Assembly (NCBI RefSeq): GCF_030124325.1
Contig: NZ_JASKLR010000011.1
Coordinates: 62,001-126,000 of the forward strand
Reading direction: 5' to 3'
DNA: 64,000 nt
From: Sinorhizobium sp. 8-89
GTDB taxonomy: Bacteria > Pseudomonadota > Alphaproteobacteria > Rhizobiales > Rhizobiaceae
Shown here: positions 27,773-35,921 of the stretch, piece after piece
Layout: every line of letters begins with the position of its first letter
Position numbering within the stretch: the first letter of the stretch is position 1
Translations under genes and position numbers: made by a program
Notes under the pieces: generated by a model
What the model was told of the DNA's origin: nothing
Database searches by the model: none
The model's input: only the letters and a program-made list of their open reading frames with translations

Positions 27773-28765
27773 ATGACAAAATACGATGTGCTGACGATCG
27801 GCAACGCGATCGTCGATATCATTGCGCGCTGCGATGACAGCTTTCTCGCGGACAACGGTATCATCAAGGGCGCGATGAACCTCATCGATGCGGATCGGGC
27901 CGAACTGCTCTATTCGCGGATGGGCCCGGCGGTTGAAGCCTCGGGCGGCAGTGCCGGCAATACGGCGGCCGGTGTCGCGAGCCTTGGCGGGCGGGCGGCC
28001 TATTTCGGCAAGATCGCCAATGATCAGCTCGGCGAGATATTCACACATGATATCCGGGCGCAAGGCGTCTATTTCGAGACCAAGCCGCTCGAAAGCCTGC
28101 CGCCGACCGCCCGTTCGATGATCTTCGTGACGGAAGACGGCGAGCGGTCGATGAACACCTATCTCGGCGCCTGCGTCGAGCTCGGCCCCGAAGATGTCGA
28201 GGAGGATGTCGTCGCGCAATCTAAGGTCACCTACTTCGAGGGCTATCTGTGGGACCCGCCGCGCGCCAAGGATGCGATTCGCGAGGCAGCTCGCATCGCC
28301 CACGCAAACGGCCGTGAAATGGCGATGACGCTCTCGGACAGTTTCTGTGTCCATCGCTATCGCGGCGAGTTCCTCGACCTGATGCGCTCCGGCACCGTCG
28401 ACATCGTCTTTGCCAACAGGCAGGAAGCGCTGGCGCTCTACGAGACCGAGGATTTCGATGCTGCGCTCAACGCGCTCGCGAAAGACTGCAAGCTCGCGGC
28501 CGTGACGCTCAGCGAAGAGGGCTCTGTCGTCGTTCGTGGCGACGAGCGCGTGCGCGTCAGGGCGAACGCCATCGAGCAGGTCGTCGACACGACCGGTGCT
28601 GGCGATCTCTATGCGGCCGGGTTCCTTCACGGCTACACGTCGGGGCGCTCGCTGGAAGTCTGCAGCAAGCTCGGTAATCTCGCCGCCGGTATCGTGATCG
28701 GCCAGATCGGTCCGCGCCCGATGATATCGCTTGCCACAGCCGCCAAGGAAGCGGGCCTCATCTGA
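27773..28765 (+). CDS. Adenosine kinase (PfkB/ribokinase family)
   Basis: 330 residues. PfkB signature one is GGSAGNTAAGVASLGGRAAYFGKIANDQLG; signature two is VDTTGAGDLYAAGFLHGY with the catalytic Asp and anion hole. NAIVDIIARCDDSFL at the N-terminus and NLIDADRAELLYSRMG are characteristic of the adenosine kinase branch in alphaproteobacteria. It phosphorylates adenosine to AMP with ATP in the cytoplasm. CGGAG lies 7 bases before the ATG. The gene stands alone, 187 bases after nth; that gap has no feature I can support. Confidence 0.9.
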   Translation: MTKYDVLTIGNAIVDIIARCDDSFLADNGIIKGAMNLIDADRAELLYSRMGPAVEASGGSAGNTAAGVASLGGRAAYFGKIANDQLGEIFTHDIRAQGVYFETKPLESLPPTARSMIFVTEDGERSMNTYLGACVELGPEDVEEDVVAQSKVTYFEGYLWDPPRAKDAIREAARIAHANGREMAMTLSDSFCVHRYRGEFLDLMRSGTVDIVFANRQEALALYETEDFDAALNALAKDCKLAAVTLSEEGSVVVRGDERVRVRANAIEQVVDTTGAGDLYAAGFLHGYTSGRSLEVCSKLGNLAAGIVIGQIGPRPMISLATAAKEAGLI

Positions 28766-28815
28766 TACCTGTCGGTCAAGAGTGCGGTTTTCACGATCGT
28801 TGAAAGCGTCTGTTC

Positions 28816-29336
28816 ATGCTCATTATTTTGGGTGGCTTGCCGGGAACCGGGAAAACGACAATTGCTCGTGCCTTAGCGAAGCTGCTGCACGCAGTGCATG
28901 TGCGCGTTGATACGATCGAGCAGAGCGTTCGGGCTTCGGGTGCCCCAAGCTCGGACGTTGGACCGGCAGGATATATGGCTGCTTACGGGGTGGCTGAGGA
29001 CAATCTCACCCTCGGAAACACGGTCATCGCGGATTCCGTCAATTGCCTACGCGTAACCAGAGACGCTTGGCTGTCGGTAGCAGACGAACGGCGACACCAG
29101 CCGTCGAGGTGGAGGTCATCTGCTCGGACAAGGCGGAACATCGCCGGCGGGTAGAGACCCGGGTGACTGATGTAGAGGGGCTATCGAAACCCACGTGGAA
29201 AGAGATTACCGATCGAGTCTACGAAGATTGGGGGCCGCGTCCGCTCGTTATCGACACCGCGACGAAGGGCGTGGATGAACTCGTTGCCGATTTGATTTCG
29301 AAGCTCGAGTCTGGCCGAAAGTCATCCAAGCTATGA
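28816..29336 (+). pseudogene. P-loop (AAA/zeta-toxin-like) kinase, apparently frameshifted
   Basis: The N-terminal part (MLIILGGLPGTGKTTIARAL, with the Walker A, then VRVDTIEQSVRASG and VIADSVNCLRVTRDAWLSVA) reads in one frame from ATG 28816 to about 29085. The C-terminal part (VEVEVICSDKAEHRRRVETR, ITDRVYEDWGPRPLVIDTA) reads in another frame from about 29095 to the stop at 29334-29336. Together they make a standard small P-loop kinase of about 173 residues. The switch needs one missing base (or two extra) near 29085-29105. Read separately, the first frame stops at 29154. This is either a real pseudogene or a sequencing error; substrate unknown. Confidence 0.7.
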
Positions 29337-29344
29337 CTTTCGGC
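29314..29344 (+). terminator. Hairpin at the 3' end of the frameshifted kinase
   Basis: GCCGAAAGTCAT (29314-29325) pairs with ATGACTTTCGGC (29333-29344), 12 perfect base pairs with a 7-base loop, overlapping the stop codon. A T-run follows only at 29355, after another GC-rich patch, so termination may be partial. Confidence 0.5.
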
Positions 29345-29411
29345 ACGCCCGGCCCTTTTTGTGCGCACGCTTTAGCCGACGAGCTAACAGCCGTTGCCAG
29401 CCAGGAGCGAC

Positions 29412-29963
29412 TTACTTGAACGCTTCGCCCGGATAGGCCCCCCAGATCTCGCTTTGAGCGATCCAGCCTTCGACGCCTTGCGTCTCGGCGTGGCACCATT
29501 CGCCATTGCATTCGCCGATCTGCAGGACCACGCCCGGTTCCATCCGGGCGACGATCGAGGCCGTGCTTTGAGGATCGCGCCGGAGGTTGACGAAGATGCC
29601 TTCGCCCTTGCCGCGCATCCACGGGGCGGCAAGTGCGGTCCGGTCGCCGGAAAGAAGCGCCTGGTTCACCCAGCCCTCCGTCCCGTCCGCATCGCGGATG
29701 CGGCGCCAGTTGTCATATTCCTGGATGATTTCCACCGGCACGCCTGATTTGAGGTAGCGGAAGGCCACTGCGTAGTCGAGGCTTGGTCCGATTCGTAAGT
29801 TGACGCTCTTCGCCTTCAGGCTGACGAAGCGCGGCAGCGGCAGGCCGCTCGCACCCTTCGCCGCCTGTGCAAAGGCGCCGCAGGTCATCACGGCCGTCCC
29901 GATGCAGGCGGCTACCAACATGGTCGAGAACCTGGAAACGAGATGACGCATGACGAAGCTCAT
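29412..29963 (-). CDS. Secreted SH3-domain protein
   Basis: 183 residues with a Sec signal peptide (STMLVAACIGTAVMTCGAFAQA). Two bacterial SH3-like modules follow: KAKSVNLRIGPSLDYAVAFRYLKSGVPVEIIQEYDNWRRIRDADGTEGWV (about residues 50-100) and a second with VNLRRDPQSTASIVARMEPGVVLQIGECNGEWCHAETQGVEGWI to residue 170. This is the SH3_4 type seen in periplasmic proteins of alphaproteobacteria, presumably binding cell-wall material. It carries no catalytic domain. An internal ATG at 29951 is an alternative start. It is divergent from the 2-hydroxyacid dehydrogenase gene at 30148. Confidence 0.82.
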   Translation of the reverse strand: MSFVMRHLVSRFSTMLVAACIGTAVMTCGAFAQAAKGASGLPLPRFVSLKAKSVNLRIGPSLDYAVAFRYLKSGVPVEIIQEYDNWRRIRDADGTEGWVNQALLSGDRTALAAPWMRGKGEGIFVNLRRDPQSTASIVARMEPGVVLQIGECNGEWCHAETQGVEGWIAQSEIWGAYPGEAFK

Positions 29964-30147
29964 TTTTCGATAGCAGCGAAGCCTTGCAGGCGCACTTCGA
30001 TCTGGCCCGTCAGCTCGGGGTGCAAATCCGGTGCTAGGCAGTGACTTTCAATTGTCTTCCCCACCGGGTCTGGTAGAAATTGCGACTACAGGGAGAAACT
30101 ATCACCCAACTTGGTTAAGGACCCGTGAACGAGGGCCGCGCATAGCA

Positions 30148-31152
30148 ATGACAAGCAAGAAGAAGCCAACGGTCTACATCACCCGGAAATTGCCGGATGT
30201 CGTCGAAACCCGCATGCGCGAACTCTTCGACGCAGAGCTGAATGTCGACGACACGCCGCGCACCCAGCCGGAGCTGGTTGCCGCGGTCAAGCGCGTCGAT
30301 GTGCTGGTGCCGACGGTGACGGACCGGATCGACGCGGCGCTGATCGAGCAGGCAGGACCACAGTTGAGGTTGATTGCCGCCTTCTCGAATGGTGTCGACA
30401 ATATCGACGTCGACGCGGCCGCTCGGAGGGGCATTACCGTCACCAACACGCCGAACGTGCTTACCGAAGATACGGCCGACATGACGATGGCGCTCATCCT
30501 CGCGGTGCCGCGGCGGCTTGCCGAGGGTGCGCAGATCCTGACCGACCGCAAGGGCGAGTGGGCTGGCTGGTCGCCGACGTGGATGCTTGGTCGGCGTATC
30601 GCCGGCAAACGCATCGGCATCGTCGGCATGGGGCGGATCGGAACCGCCGTCGCCCGCCGTGCCAAGGCGTTCGGACTTTCGATCCATTATCACAACCGTC
30701 ACCGGGTCAAGCCCGAAACCGAGGAGATGCTCGAGGCGACCTATTGGGACAGCCTCGACCAGATGCTCGCGCGCGTCGACATCGTCTCCGTGAACTGCCC
30801 CTCGACGCCCGCGACGTTCCATTTGCTGTCGGCGCGCCGGCTGGCGCTGATGCGGCCGGACAGCTACATCGTCAATACCGCGCGCGGCGGCATCATCGAC
30901 GAGACCGCGCTGATCAAATGCATCAGGGAAGGCAAGATCGCCGGGGCCGGACTCGACGTTTTCGAAAACGAGCCGGCGGTCAGCCCCAAGCTCGTCAAGC
31001 TCGCCGGCGAAGGCAAGGTGGTGCTCCTGCCGCATATGAGCTCCGCGACCCTCGAAGGCCGTATCGACATGGGTGAAAAGGTGGTGATCAACATCCGCAC
31101 CTTCTTCGACGGCCATCGCCCGCCGGACCGTGTGCTGCCGGGGCGGGATTAG
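30148..31152 (+). CDS. Glyoxylate/hydroxypyruvate reductase-like D-2-hydroxyacid dehydrogenase
   Basis: 334 residues from ATG 30148; the frame is open further upstream but the preceding residues are not family-like. KPTVYITRKLPDVVETRMREL starts the substrate domain. The Rossmann motif IVGMGRIGTAVARRAKAFGL is followed by HYHNRHR, a basic patch favouring NADPH. Catalytic Arg, Glu and His are in NTARGGIIDE, LDVFENEPAV and LLPHMSSAT. It resembles GyaR/GRHPR enzymes that reduce glyoxylate and hydroxypyruvate. It is more like GyaR than the paralogue at 11768. Its stop codon TAG opens a dispersed repeat. Exact substrate is not determinable. Confidence 0.9.
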   Translation: MTSKKKPTVYITRKLPDVVETRMRELFDAELNVDDTPRTQPELVAAVKRVDVLVPTVTDRIDAALIEQAGPQLRLIAAFSNGVDNIDVDAAARRGITVTNTPNVLTEDTADMTMALILAVPRRLAEGAQILTDRKGEWAGWSPTWMLGRRIAGKRIGIVGMGRIGTAVARRAKAFGLSIHYHNRHRVKPETEEMLEATYWDSLDQMLARVDIVSVNCPSTPATFHLLSARRLALMRPDSYIVNTARGGIIDETALIKCIREGKIAGAGLDVFENEPAVSPKLVKLAGEGKVVLLPHMSSATLEGRIDMGEKVVINIRTFFDGHRPPDRVLPGRD

Positions 31153-31209
31153 AGCAAATCCAGGAAAAGTGTGTAGCGGTTTCCGTCCGGATTTGCATCG
31201 TTCCAATGC
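31151..31209. repeat. Dispersed palindromic intergenic repeat, family 1 (copy C)
   Basis: AGAGCAAATCCAGGAAAAGT, GTGTAGCGGTTTCCGTCCGG and ATTTGCATCGTTCCAATGCT exactly fill the space between two convergent genes. It begins inside the TAG stop of the dehydrogenase and ends at the stop of the acetyltransferase. GCAAATCC and GGATTTGC pair, as do GGAAA and TTTCC, so it probably serves as a bidirectional transcript end. Confidence 0.65.
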
Positions 31210-31676
31210 TACAGGCGTTTCCGCATTTCGATTGACGTCGGGCGGGTGAAGCCGGGATGGGCCGAACGGCCGGTCTCGACGAAATCCCAGGCCGAGAACG
31301 TGGCGTGGTTCTCGGAAAGCTGGATGCGCGTCTGCAGCCGCAGGGCGGGAAGTTTCAGGTCGCGCGCAGTTTCTTCGGCGGAGGCGAGAAGCAGCCGCCC
31401 CACGCCCTTGCGCTGTGACGCGGGCGCGACGGCGAGCTTGCCGATATAGAGACAATCCGGCTCAGGCTTGCAGAACACACAGCCGACGAGACCGCGCTCG
31501 GCGAGGGCAACAAAGGCAATCTCGTCTTCCGCCTTTCGACGGAGCGTTTCCGGCGTCAGCGCATGCGCAGAAGAAGGTGGATCGATCCGTCCGTCCATGT
31601 AGGCGAAGGACGCGAGAATCAGCGCCAGCAATTCTTCAAAGCGATCGAAGCGACCGTCGATGCGGATCACCTTCAT
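31209..31676 (-). CDS. GNAT-family N-acetyltransferase
   Basis: 155 residues from ATG 31676; codons upstream overlap the moeB-like gene. The acetyl-CoA motif is LYIGKLAVAPASQRKGVGRLLLASAEETA, with the Q/RxxGxG/A pattern (QRKGVG), followed by LRLQTRIQLSENHATFSAWDFVETG. Substrate unknown. It lies 7 bases after the moeB-like gene on the minus strand and is most likely translated from the recF-moeB transcript. Confidence 0.85.
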   Translation of the reverse strand: MKVIRIDGRFDRFEELLALILASFAYMDGRIDPPSSAHALTPETLRRKAEDEIAFVALAERGLVGCVFCKPEPDCLYIGKLAVAPASQRKGVGRLLLASAEETARDLKLPALRLQTRIQLSENHATFSAWDFVETGRSAHPGFTRPTSIEMRKRL

Positions 31677-31683
31677 GGTGGCC

Positions 31684-32448
31684 TCAAGCCGCGCCACGAC
31701 GATAGCGAATCGTGCTGAATTGCGCCGCGAGCGCATCGTAGAGCAGCAGCCGGCCGACGAGCGGCTCGCCGATGCCGGTGATGAGCTTGATCGCTTCCAT
31801 CGCCTGCAGCGTGCCGATGACGCCGGTCAGCGCTCCCAGCACGCCGGCCTCGGCGCAGGAGGGAACCACGCCCGGTGGGGGAGGGGCGGGAAAGAGGTCG
31901 CGATAGGACGGGTTCGGATGGCCGTCGCTGTCGGTTTCGTAGGGCTTCAGCACGGTGACGGACCCGTCGAAGCGGCCGACGGCGCCGGTGATGAGCGGGA
32001 CCTGCACCGCTTCTGCCGTGTCCGCCGCGAGGTAGCGCGTATCGAAATTATCCGAGCCGTCGATGACGAGATGGTATTGGCGGAATATCTCCTCGGCATT
32101 TCGTACTTCGAGCCGTGTGTGGTGCATCGCCGCCGTCACATGCGGGTTCAGCGCATTGATCGCCAGGATGGCGCTTTCGACCTTGGGCCGGCCGATGTCG
32201 GCGGTTGCGTGAATGACCTGTCGCTGCAGGTTGGACAGGGAGACGACGTCGTCGTCGATGACGCCAAGTGTTCCCACGCCGGCGGCGGCGAGATATTGGA
32301 GCACCGGCGCGCCGAGGCCGCCTGCACCGATGACGAGCACCCGCGCGGCCTTTAGCTTCTGCTGCCCTGCGCCGCCCACTTCCGGCAGGACGATATGGCG
32401 CGCGTAGCGGGCGATTTCCGCGGTGTCGAGCTTTGCGTCGATCGTCAT
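31684..32448 (-). CDS. moeB: MoeB/ThiF-family adenylyltransferase without zinc cysteines
   Basis: 254 residues from ATG 32448 (GGGG 8 bases upstream). ATP-binding motif RVLVIGAGGLGAPVLQYLAAAGVG, LSNLQRQVIH with the R/Q residues of E1-like enzymes, and DGSDNFDTRYLAAD with the Mg-binding Asp are all present. The conserved Cys is in VVPSCAEAGVLG. The two CxxC zinc pairs of E. coli MoeB are missing: the PCYRC region reads PSYRDLF, and the C-terminal CxxC is absent. MoeB activates MoaD, ThiF activates ThiS, by C-terminal adenylation. Which partner is served here is open. It lies 94 bases after recF. Confidence 0.82.
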   Translation of the reverse strand: MTIDAKLDTAEIARYARHIVLPEVGGAGQQKLKAARVLVIGAGGLGAPVLQYLAAAGVGTLGVIDDDVVSLSNLQRQVIHATADIGRPKVESAILAINALNPHVTAAMHHTRLEVRNAEEIFRQYHLVIDGSDNFDTRYLAADTAEAVQVPLITGAVGRFDGSVTVLKPYETDSDGHPNPSYRDLFPAPPPPGVVPSCAEAGVLGALTGVIGTLQAMEAIKLITGIGEPLVGRLLLYDALAAQFSTIRYRRGAA

Positions 32449-32542
32449 TCGGAGCCCCTTTCCATAGAGCACGATGATTTTGAATTGCTGCGCGATCCGT
32501 CCCAGGACGTTGAGCTGCAGGGAGGCCGCTAATTCGTCCGCT

Positions 32543-33679
32543 CTAAAACGAATCGCACCCGGAAACCTGCCCGTTGGCAACGGTCAGGAAGCGACCGCGT
32601 TCACCGAGCGCCGTGAACATGGTCCGGTCGGTTCCGGTCATGAAGGCCTGACCGCCGAGGCCGTCGACCAAATCGAAGAGCGCCGCGCGCCGCGCCTCGT
32701 CGAGATGGGCAGCGATTTCGTCCAGTAGCAGCACGGGCGCGTGGCCGGTCATGTCGCCGACAAGCCGGGCGTGGGCGAGCACAAGGCCGACCAGCAACGC
32801 CTTCTGTTCACCGGTCGAGCACCGCTCGGCCTCCATGTTCTTCTCCAGGTGACGGATGAGGAGATCGCTGCGATGCGGACCATCGAGCGTGCGACCTGCT
32901 GCGGCATCGCGGCTGCGGCCTTCCAGCAGCATCGCCAGGTATCGCTCTTCGAGATCGTAGGCCGGCAGGCCTTGAAGGTCGTCAAGAAAGCCCGAGAGCG
33001 ACAGCGTCGCTGACGGGAAAGTGCCATCGCTCTGGCTTCGTTCGACAAGAGCCGTCAGCAAACCCAGCATCTCAAGCCGCGCCAGTGCCATGGACACGCC
33101 AAGCCCGGCCATTTCGCGCTCGATTGCCGAAAGCCAGGCGGGGTCCGGCCGAAATTCGGTCAGCAGCCGGTTGCGGCTTCGCATCGCGCGCTCGAACTCG
33201 CTGGCGCGCCGCCCGTGCTCAGGGTCGAGCGAGAGCACCAGCCGGTCGAGAAACCGCCGGCGATCGGCGGAAGGGCCGGTGAAGAGGCCATCCATTGCCG
33301 GGGTCAGCCAAAGCACGCGCAGATGGTCGGTCAATTCGTCCACGGTCTTGGCCGGCGTCCCGTTGAGCCGCAGGCGACGCGATTGGCCTTCGTCGGTGCC
33401 GGCCGTGCCTGTGCCGATCTCTACCGGCCCCTCCATGCCGTCAACCGCCGCAAAGACCGAGAAGCCGTCGGCTGCCCCGACGCGCGCAACCTCGGCATAG
33501 GCTGCACGACGCAGCCCTCGACCGGGAGAGAGAAACGAAACCGCTTCCATAAGGTTCGTCTTGCCTGCGCCATTCTCGCCTGTCAGCACCACGTGGCGAG
33601 CGTCGAGGTCGAGCGCCAGCGTCACGTAATTGCGAAAGTCGGTCAGTTTCAGGCGAGTGAGGAAGACCTTGTGCGGCAT
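32543..33679 (-). CDS. recF: DNA replication and repair protein RecF
   Basis: 378 residues. LTRLKLTDFRNYVTLALDLD at the start and the Walker A VLTGENGAGKTNLMEAVSFL (about residues 31-50) are diagnostic. The central part has PADRRRFLDRLVLSLDPEHG as in RecF, and the C-terminus has the Walker B VLLLDEIAAHLDEARRAALF and the signature GEQKALLVGLVLAHARL. RecF is a single-strand-gap repair protein that helps RecO/RecR load RecA. Here it is far from dnaA/dnaN, as in rhizobia, and heads a likely recF-moeB-acetyltransferase transcript. Confidence 0.94.
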   Translation of the reverse strand: MPHKVFLTRLKLTDFRNYVTLALDLDARHVVLTGENGAGKTNLMEAVSFLSPGRGLRRAAYAEVARVGAADGFSVFAAVDGMEGPVEIGTGTAGTDEGQSRRLRLNGTPAKTVDELTDHLRVLWLTPAMDGLFTGPSADRRRFLDRLVLSLDPEHGRRASEFERAMRSRNRLLTEFRPDPAWLSAIEREMAGLGVSMALARLEMLGLLTALVERSQSDGTFPSATLSLSGFLDDLQGLPAYDLEERYLAMLLEGRSRDAAAGRTLDGPHRSDLLIRHLEKNMEAERCSTGEQKALLVGLVLAHARLVGDMTGHAPVLLLDEIAAHLDEARRAALFDLVDGLGGQAFMTGTDRTMFTALGERGRFLTVANGQVSGCDSF

Positions 33680-33794
33680 CTCGGGTCCGGATTCGACGTT
33701 GCTGTCAGGTAGGACGAAAGCGGGACCAAGGCAAGGCGAAATGGGTGGTTTCGGGCCGGGGCCGCTTTGCCGTCGGACTTAACAGAAAGCCTCT

Positions 33795-33912
33795 CTTTGC
33801 CCCTCATCCCGCTGCCACGCCCTTCATACCCGTCATAACGGGGAGAAGGGACTCGTCGCAAGCGCTCGGTCGCCTCTCCCGCGGGCTGGGAGAGGGCCAG
33901 GGTGAGGGGCGA
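33795..33912. repeat. CCCCTCAT...CTCTCCC...GGGAGAGG intergenic repeat (family 6)
   Basis: In the 368-base gap between recF and the PhoU-like gene: GCCCCTCATCCCGCTGCCAC, ATAACGGGGAGAAGGGACTC, then CGCCTCTCCCGCGGGCTGGG and AGAGGGCCAGGGTGAGGGGC. CCTCTCCCGC pairs with GGGAGAGG, and the outer CCCCTCA with TGAGGGG. Elements of this form, with CCCTCACCC and CCTCTCCC arms, occur between genes in many rhizobia. The remainder of the gap carries the PHO box and promoter of the phosphate operon. Confidence 0.6.
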
Positions 33913-34007
33913 TTCCGCCTCAGGGTGGCCCTTTGCGCCAGAATCCTTTGTGGGGAAGCCTCAGTTTTCGTCGGCCTGAGAACTTTCCCCAAGTGCGCAG
34001 GTGCAAT

Positions 34008-34025
34008 ATGACAGCTTTGTGACAA
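34008..34025 (-). promoter_or_regulatory. PHO box (PhoB site) upstream of the PhoU-like/pit operon
   Basis: On the minus strand TTGTCACAAAGCTGTCAT is two 7-base repeats (TTGTCAC and CTGTCAT) around a 4-base AAAG spacer, the layout of the PhoB consensus CTGTCAT-N4-CTGTCAT; 12 of 14 half-site bases match. It lies 23 bases before the ATG at 34048. In S. meliloti the corresponding low-affinity phosphate operon is known to be repressed by PhoB under phosphate limitation; a site this close to the start fits repression. Confidence 0.75.
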
Positions 34026-34047
34026 TCACCAGTTGGATGGATCTGTA

Positions 34048-34692
34048 ATGCTCGGCCTGTTTCGCAAGCTTCTTCCTCGCGAAGATCGATTCTTCGATCT
34101 TTTTGCGCAGCATTCGCGCACAGTCATGGGAGCGGCGGAAGCTCTGAATGCTTTGCTTGCCGGGGGACCGGACATCGATCGCCATTGCGATCGTATCGTC
34201 GCGCTCGAGCACGAGGCTGACGAGATCACCCGCGAAGTCCTGCTCGCGGTGCGCCGCAGTTTCATCACGCCCTTCGACCGTGGGGACATCAAGGATCTCA
34301 TCCAATCGATGGATGATGCGATCGACATGATGCACAAGACGGTGAAGACGATCCGGCTTTACGAGCAGAAAAGCTTCGATCCCGGCATGCAGGAAATGGG
34401 TGCCGCAGTTGTGCAGGCGGCCCACCTCGTTGCCGAGGCCATACCCTTGCTTAATCGGATCGGCGTGAACGCTCACCGCCTCAGCACCATTGCCGAGGAA
34501 GTGACCCGTGTCGAAGGGCGTTCGGACGAGTTGCACGACCAAGGGCTCAAGGATCTGTTTCAGCGTCACGGCGCCACCAATCCCATGGCCTACATCATCG
34601 GCAGCGAAATCTACGGCGAACTGGAGAAAGTCGTCGATCGCTTCGAGGACGTGGCAAACGAAATCAGCGGCATCGTGATCGAGAACGTCTGA
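34048..34692 (+). CDS. PhoU-like (DUF47) protein, Pit accessory
   Basis: 214 residues from ATG 34048; a TTG 15 bases earlier is less likely. All-helical DUF47/PhoU_div family: LFRKLLPREDRFFDLFAQHS, IVALEHEADEITREVLLAV, FITPFDRGDIKDLIQSMDDAIDMM and AYIIGSEIYGELEKVVDRFEDVANEISGIV. Paired Asp/Glu-rich motifs suggest metal-cluster binding as in PhoU. The stop TGA overlaps the ATG of pit, so the two are translationally coupled. In S. meliloti this gene is known as orfA of orfA-pit. It probably tunes the phosphate carrier. A PHO box is just upstream. Confidence 0.92.
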   Translation: MLGLFRKLLPREDRFFDLFAQHSRTVMGAAEALNALLAGGPDIDRHCDRIVALEHEADEITREVLLAVRRSFITPFDRGDIKDLIQSMDDAIDMMHKTVKTIRLYEQKSFDPGMQEMGAAVVQAAHLVAEAIPLLNRIGVNAHRLSTIAEEVTRVEGRSDELHDQGLKDLFQRHGATNPMAYIIGSEIYGELEKVVDRFEDVANEISGIVIENV

Positions 34693-35696
34693 TGGATGCG
34701 ACGCTCGCCTTCCCGCTGCTCGTGGGGCTCATCGCCGTCGCCCTGTTCTTCGACTTCCTCAACGGATTGCACGACGCGGCCAACTCGATCGCGACGATCG
34801 TCTCGACCCGCGTCTTGAGACCGCAATATGCGGTCTTCTGGGCCGCCTTCTTCAACTTCATCGCTTTCCTGTTCTTCGGGCTGCATGTGGCCGAAACGCT
34901 CGGGACCGGCATTATCGATCCGGGCATCGTCACGCCGCAGGTGATCTTCGCGGCGCTGATGGGCGCGATCGTCTGGAACATCGTCACCTGGCTTTTCGGG
35001 ATTCCTTCAAGTTCGTCCCACGCACTCGTCGGCGGCCTTGTCGGCGCAGGGCTCGCCAAGACCGGCTTCAGCGCGATCGTCTGGCACGGACTCCTGAAGA
35101 CGGCGGGGGCGATCGTCATGTCGCCCGCCATCGGTTTCTTCCTGGCGCTGCTTCTCGTCCTAATCGTGTCCTGGCTCTTCGTGCGCCAGACGCCGTTCGC
35201 TGTTGACAGCACCTTCCGGGTGCTGCAGTTCGTCTCCGCCTCGCTCTATTCGCTCGGGCACGGCGGCAACGACGCGCAGAAGACCATGGGTATCATCGCC
35301 GTTCTGCTCTTTTCACAAGGCTATCTCGGGCCGGAGTTCCACGTGCCTTTCTGGGTGGTCATTACCTGCCAGGCAGCCATCGCGCTCGGCACGCTGTTCG
35401 GCGGCTGGAGGATCGTCCACACCATGGGATCGAAGATCACCAAGCTCAACCCGATGCAGGGCTTCTGTGCCGAGACGGGCGGTGCCATCACGCTGTTCGG
35501 CGCCACCTGGCTCGGGATACCGGTCTCGACCACACATACGATCACCGGCGCCATCATCGGTGTCGGGTCGGCACGACGTGTCTCGGCCGTGCGCTGGGGG
35601 CTGGCCGGCAACATCGTCATCGCCTGGGTGATCACCATGCCGGCGGCTGCCCTGATCGCCGCTCTTAGCTACTTCGTAGTCGACTTGATCGGCTAG
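34692..35696 (+). CDS. pit: Low-affinity inorganic phosphate transporter Pit
   Basis: A 334-residue PiT-family carrier. The two PD001131 signature repeats are visible: FFDFLNGLHDAANSIATIVSTR near the N-terminus and YSLGHGGNDAQKTMGIIAVLL near residue 185, with matching SSSHALVGGLVGAGLA and STTHTITGAIIGVGSAR segments. About ten membrane helices. It imports phosphate as a metal-phosphate complex with protons. It starts within the stop codon of the PhoU-like gene. Its own TAG stop begins a family 2 repeat. Confidence 0.95.
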   Translation: MDATLAFPLLVGLIAVALFFDFLNGLHDAANSIATIVSTRVLRPQYAVFWAAFFNFIAFLFFGLHVAETLGTGIIDPGIVTPQVIFAALMGAIVWNIVTWLFGIPSSSSHALVGGLVGAGLAKTGFSAIVWHGLLKTAGAIVMSPAIGFFLALLLVLIVSWLFVRQTPFAVDSTFRVLQFVSASLYSLGHGGNDAQKTMGIIAVLLFSQGYLGPEFHVPFWVVITCQAAIALGTLFGGWRIVHTMGSKITKLNPMQGFCAETGGAITLFGATWLGIPVSTTHTITGAIIGVGSARRVSAVRWGLAGNIVIAWVITMPAAALIAALSYFVVDLIG

Positions 35697-35803
35697 AGCG
35701 GGATGAGGAAAAGTGTGAGCGGTTTTTCGCTCGCATCCCGCTCTAGCTTATTAGAAGCGTTTATGATTTTAGGTCGATTCGACCTAAAATCATCGTGATC
35801 TAA
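35695..35803. repeat. Two-part palindromic repeat (family 2)
   Basis: Starts in the pit stop codon: AGAGCGGGATGAGGAAAAGT, GTGAGCGGTTTTTCGCTCGC, ATCCCGCTCTAGCTTATTAG, then ATGATTTTAGGTCGATTCGA and CCTAAAATCAT. GAGCGGGAT pairs exactly with ATCCCGCTC. Same order and orientation as 21788-21905. Lies between convergent pit and dnaJ. Confidence 0.65.
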
Positions 35804-35806
35804 GAT

Positions 35807-35862
35807 AATTCAGGAACGTATAACAGTTTCCCATCCGGAATAGCGTAGTCTCAAAGAAACGC
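35807..35862. repeat. Degenerate family 1 repeat (copy D)
   Basis: AATTCAGGAACGTATAACAG, TTTCCCATCCGGAATAGCGT and AGTCTCAAAG keep the block order of copies A-C but with several changes. It directly follows the family 2 element, so the pit-dnaJ gap holds a tandem of both families. Confidence 0.45.
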
Positions 35863-35921
35863 CCCAAGTGTCTCCGGTCCTGGACGGCGGTGCTTGATAT
35901 TCCGCCGCATTGGAACCGGCA

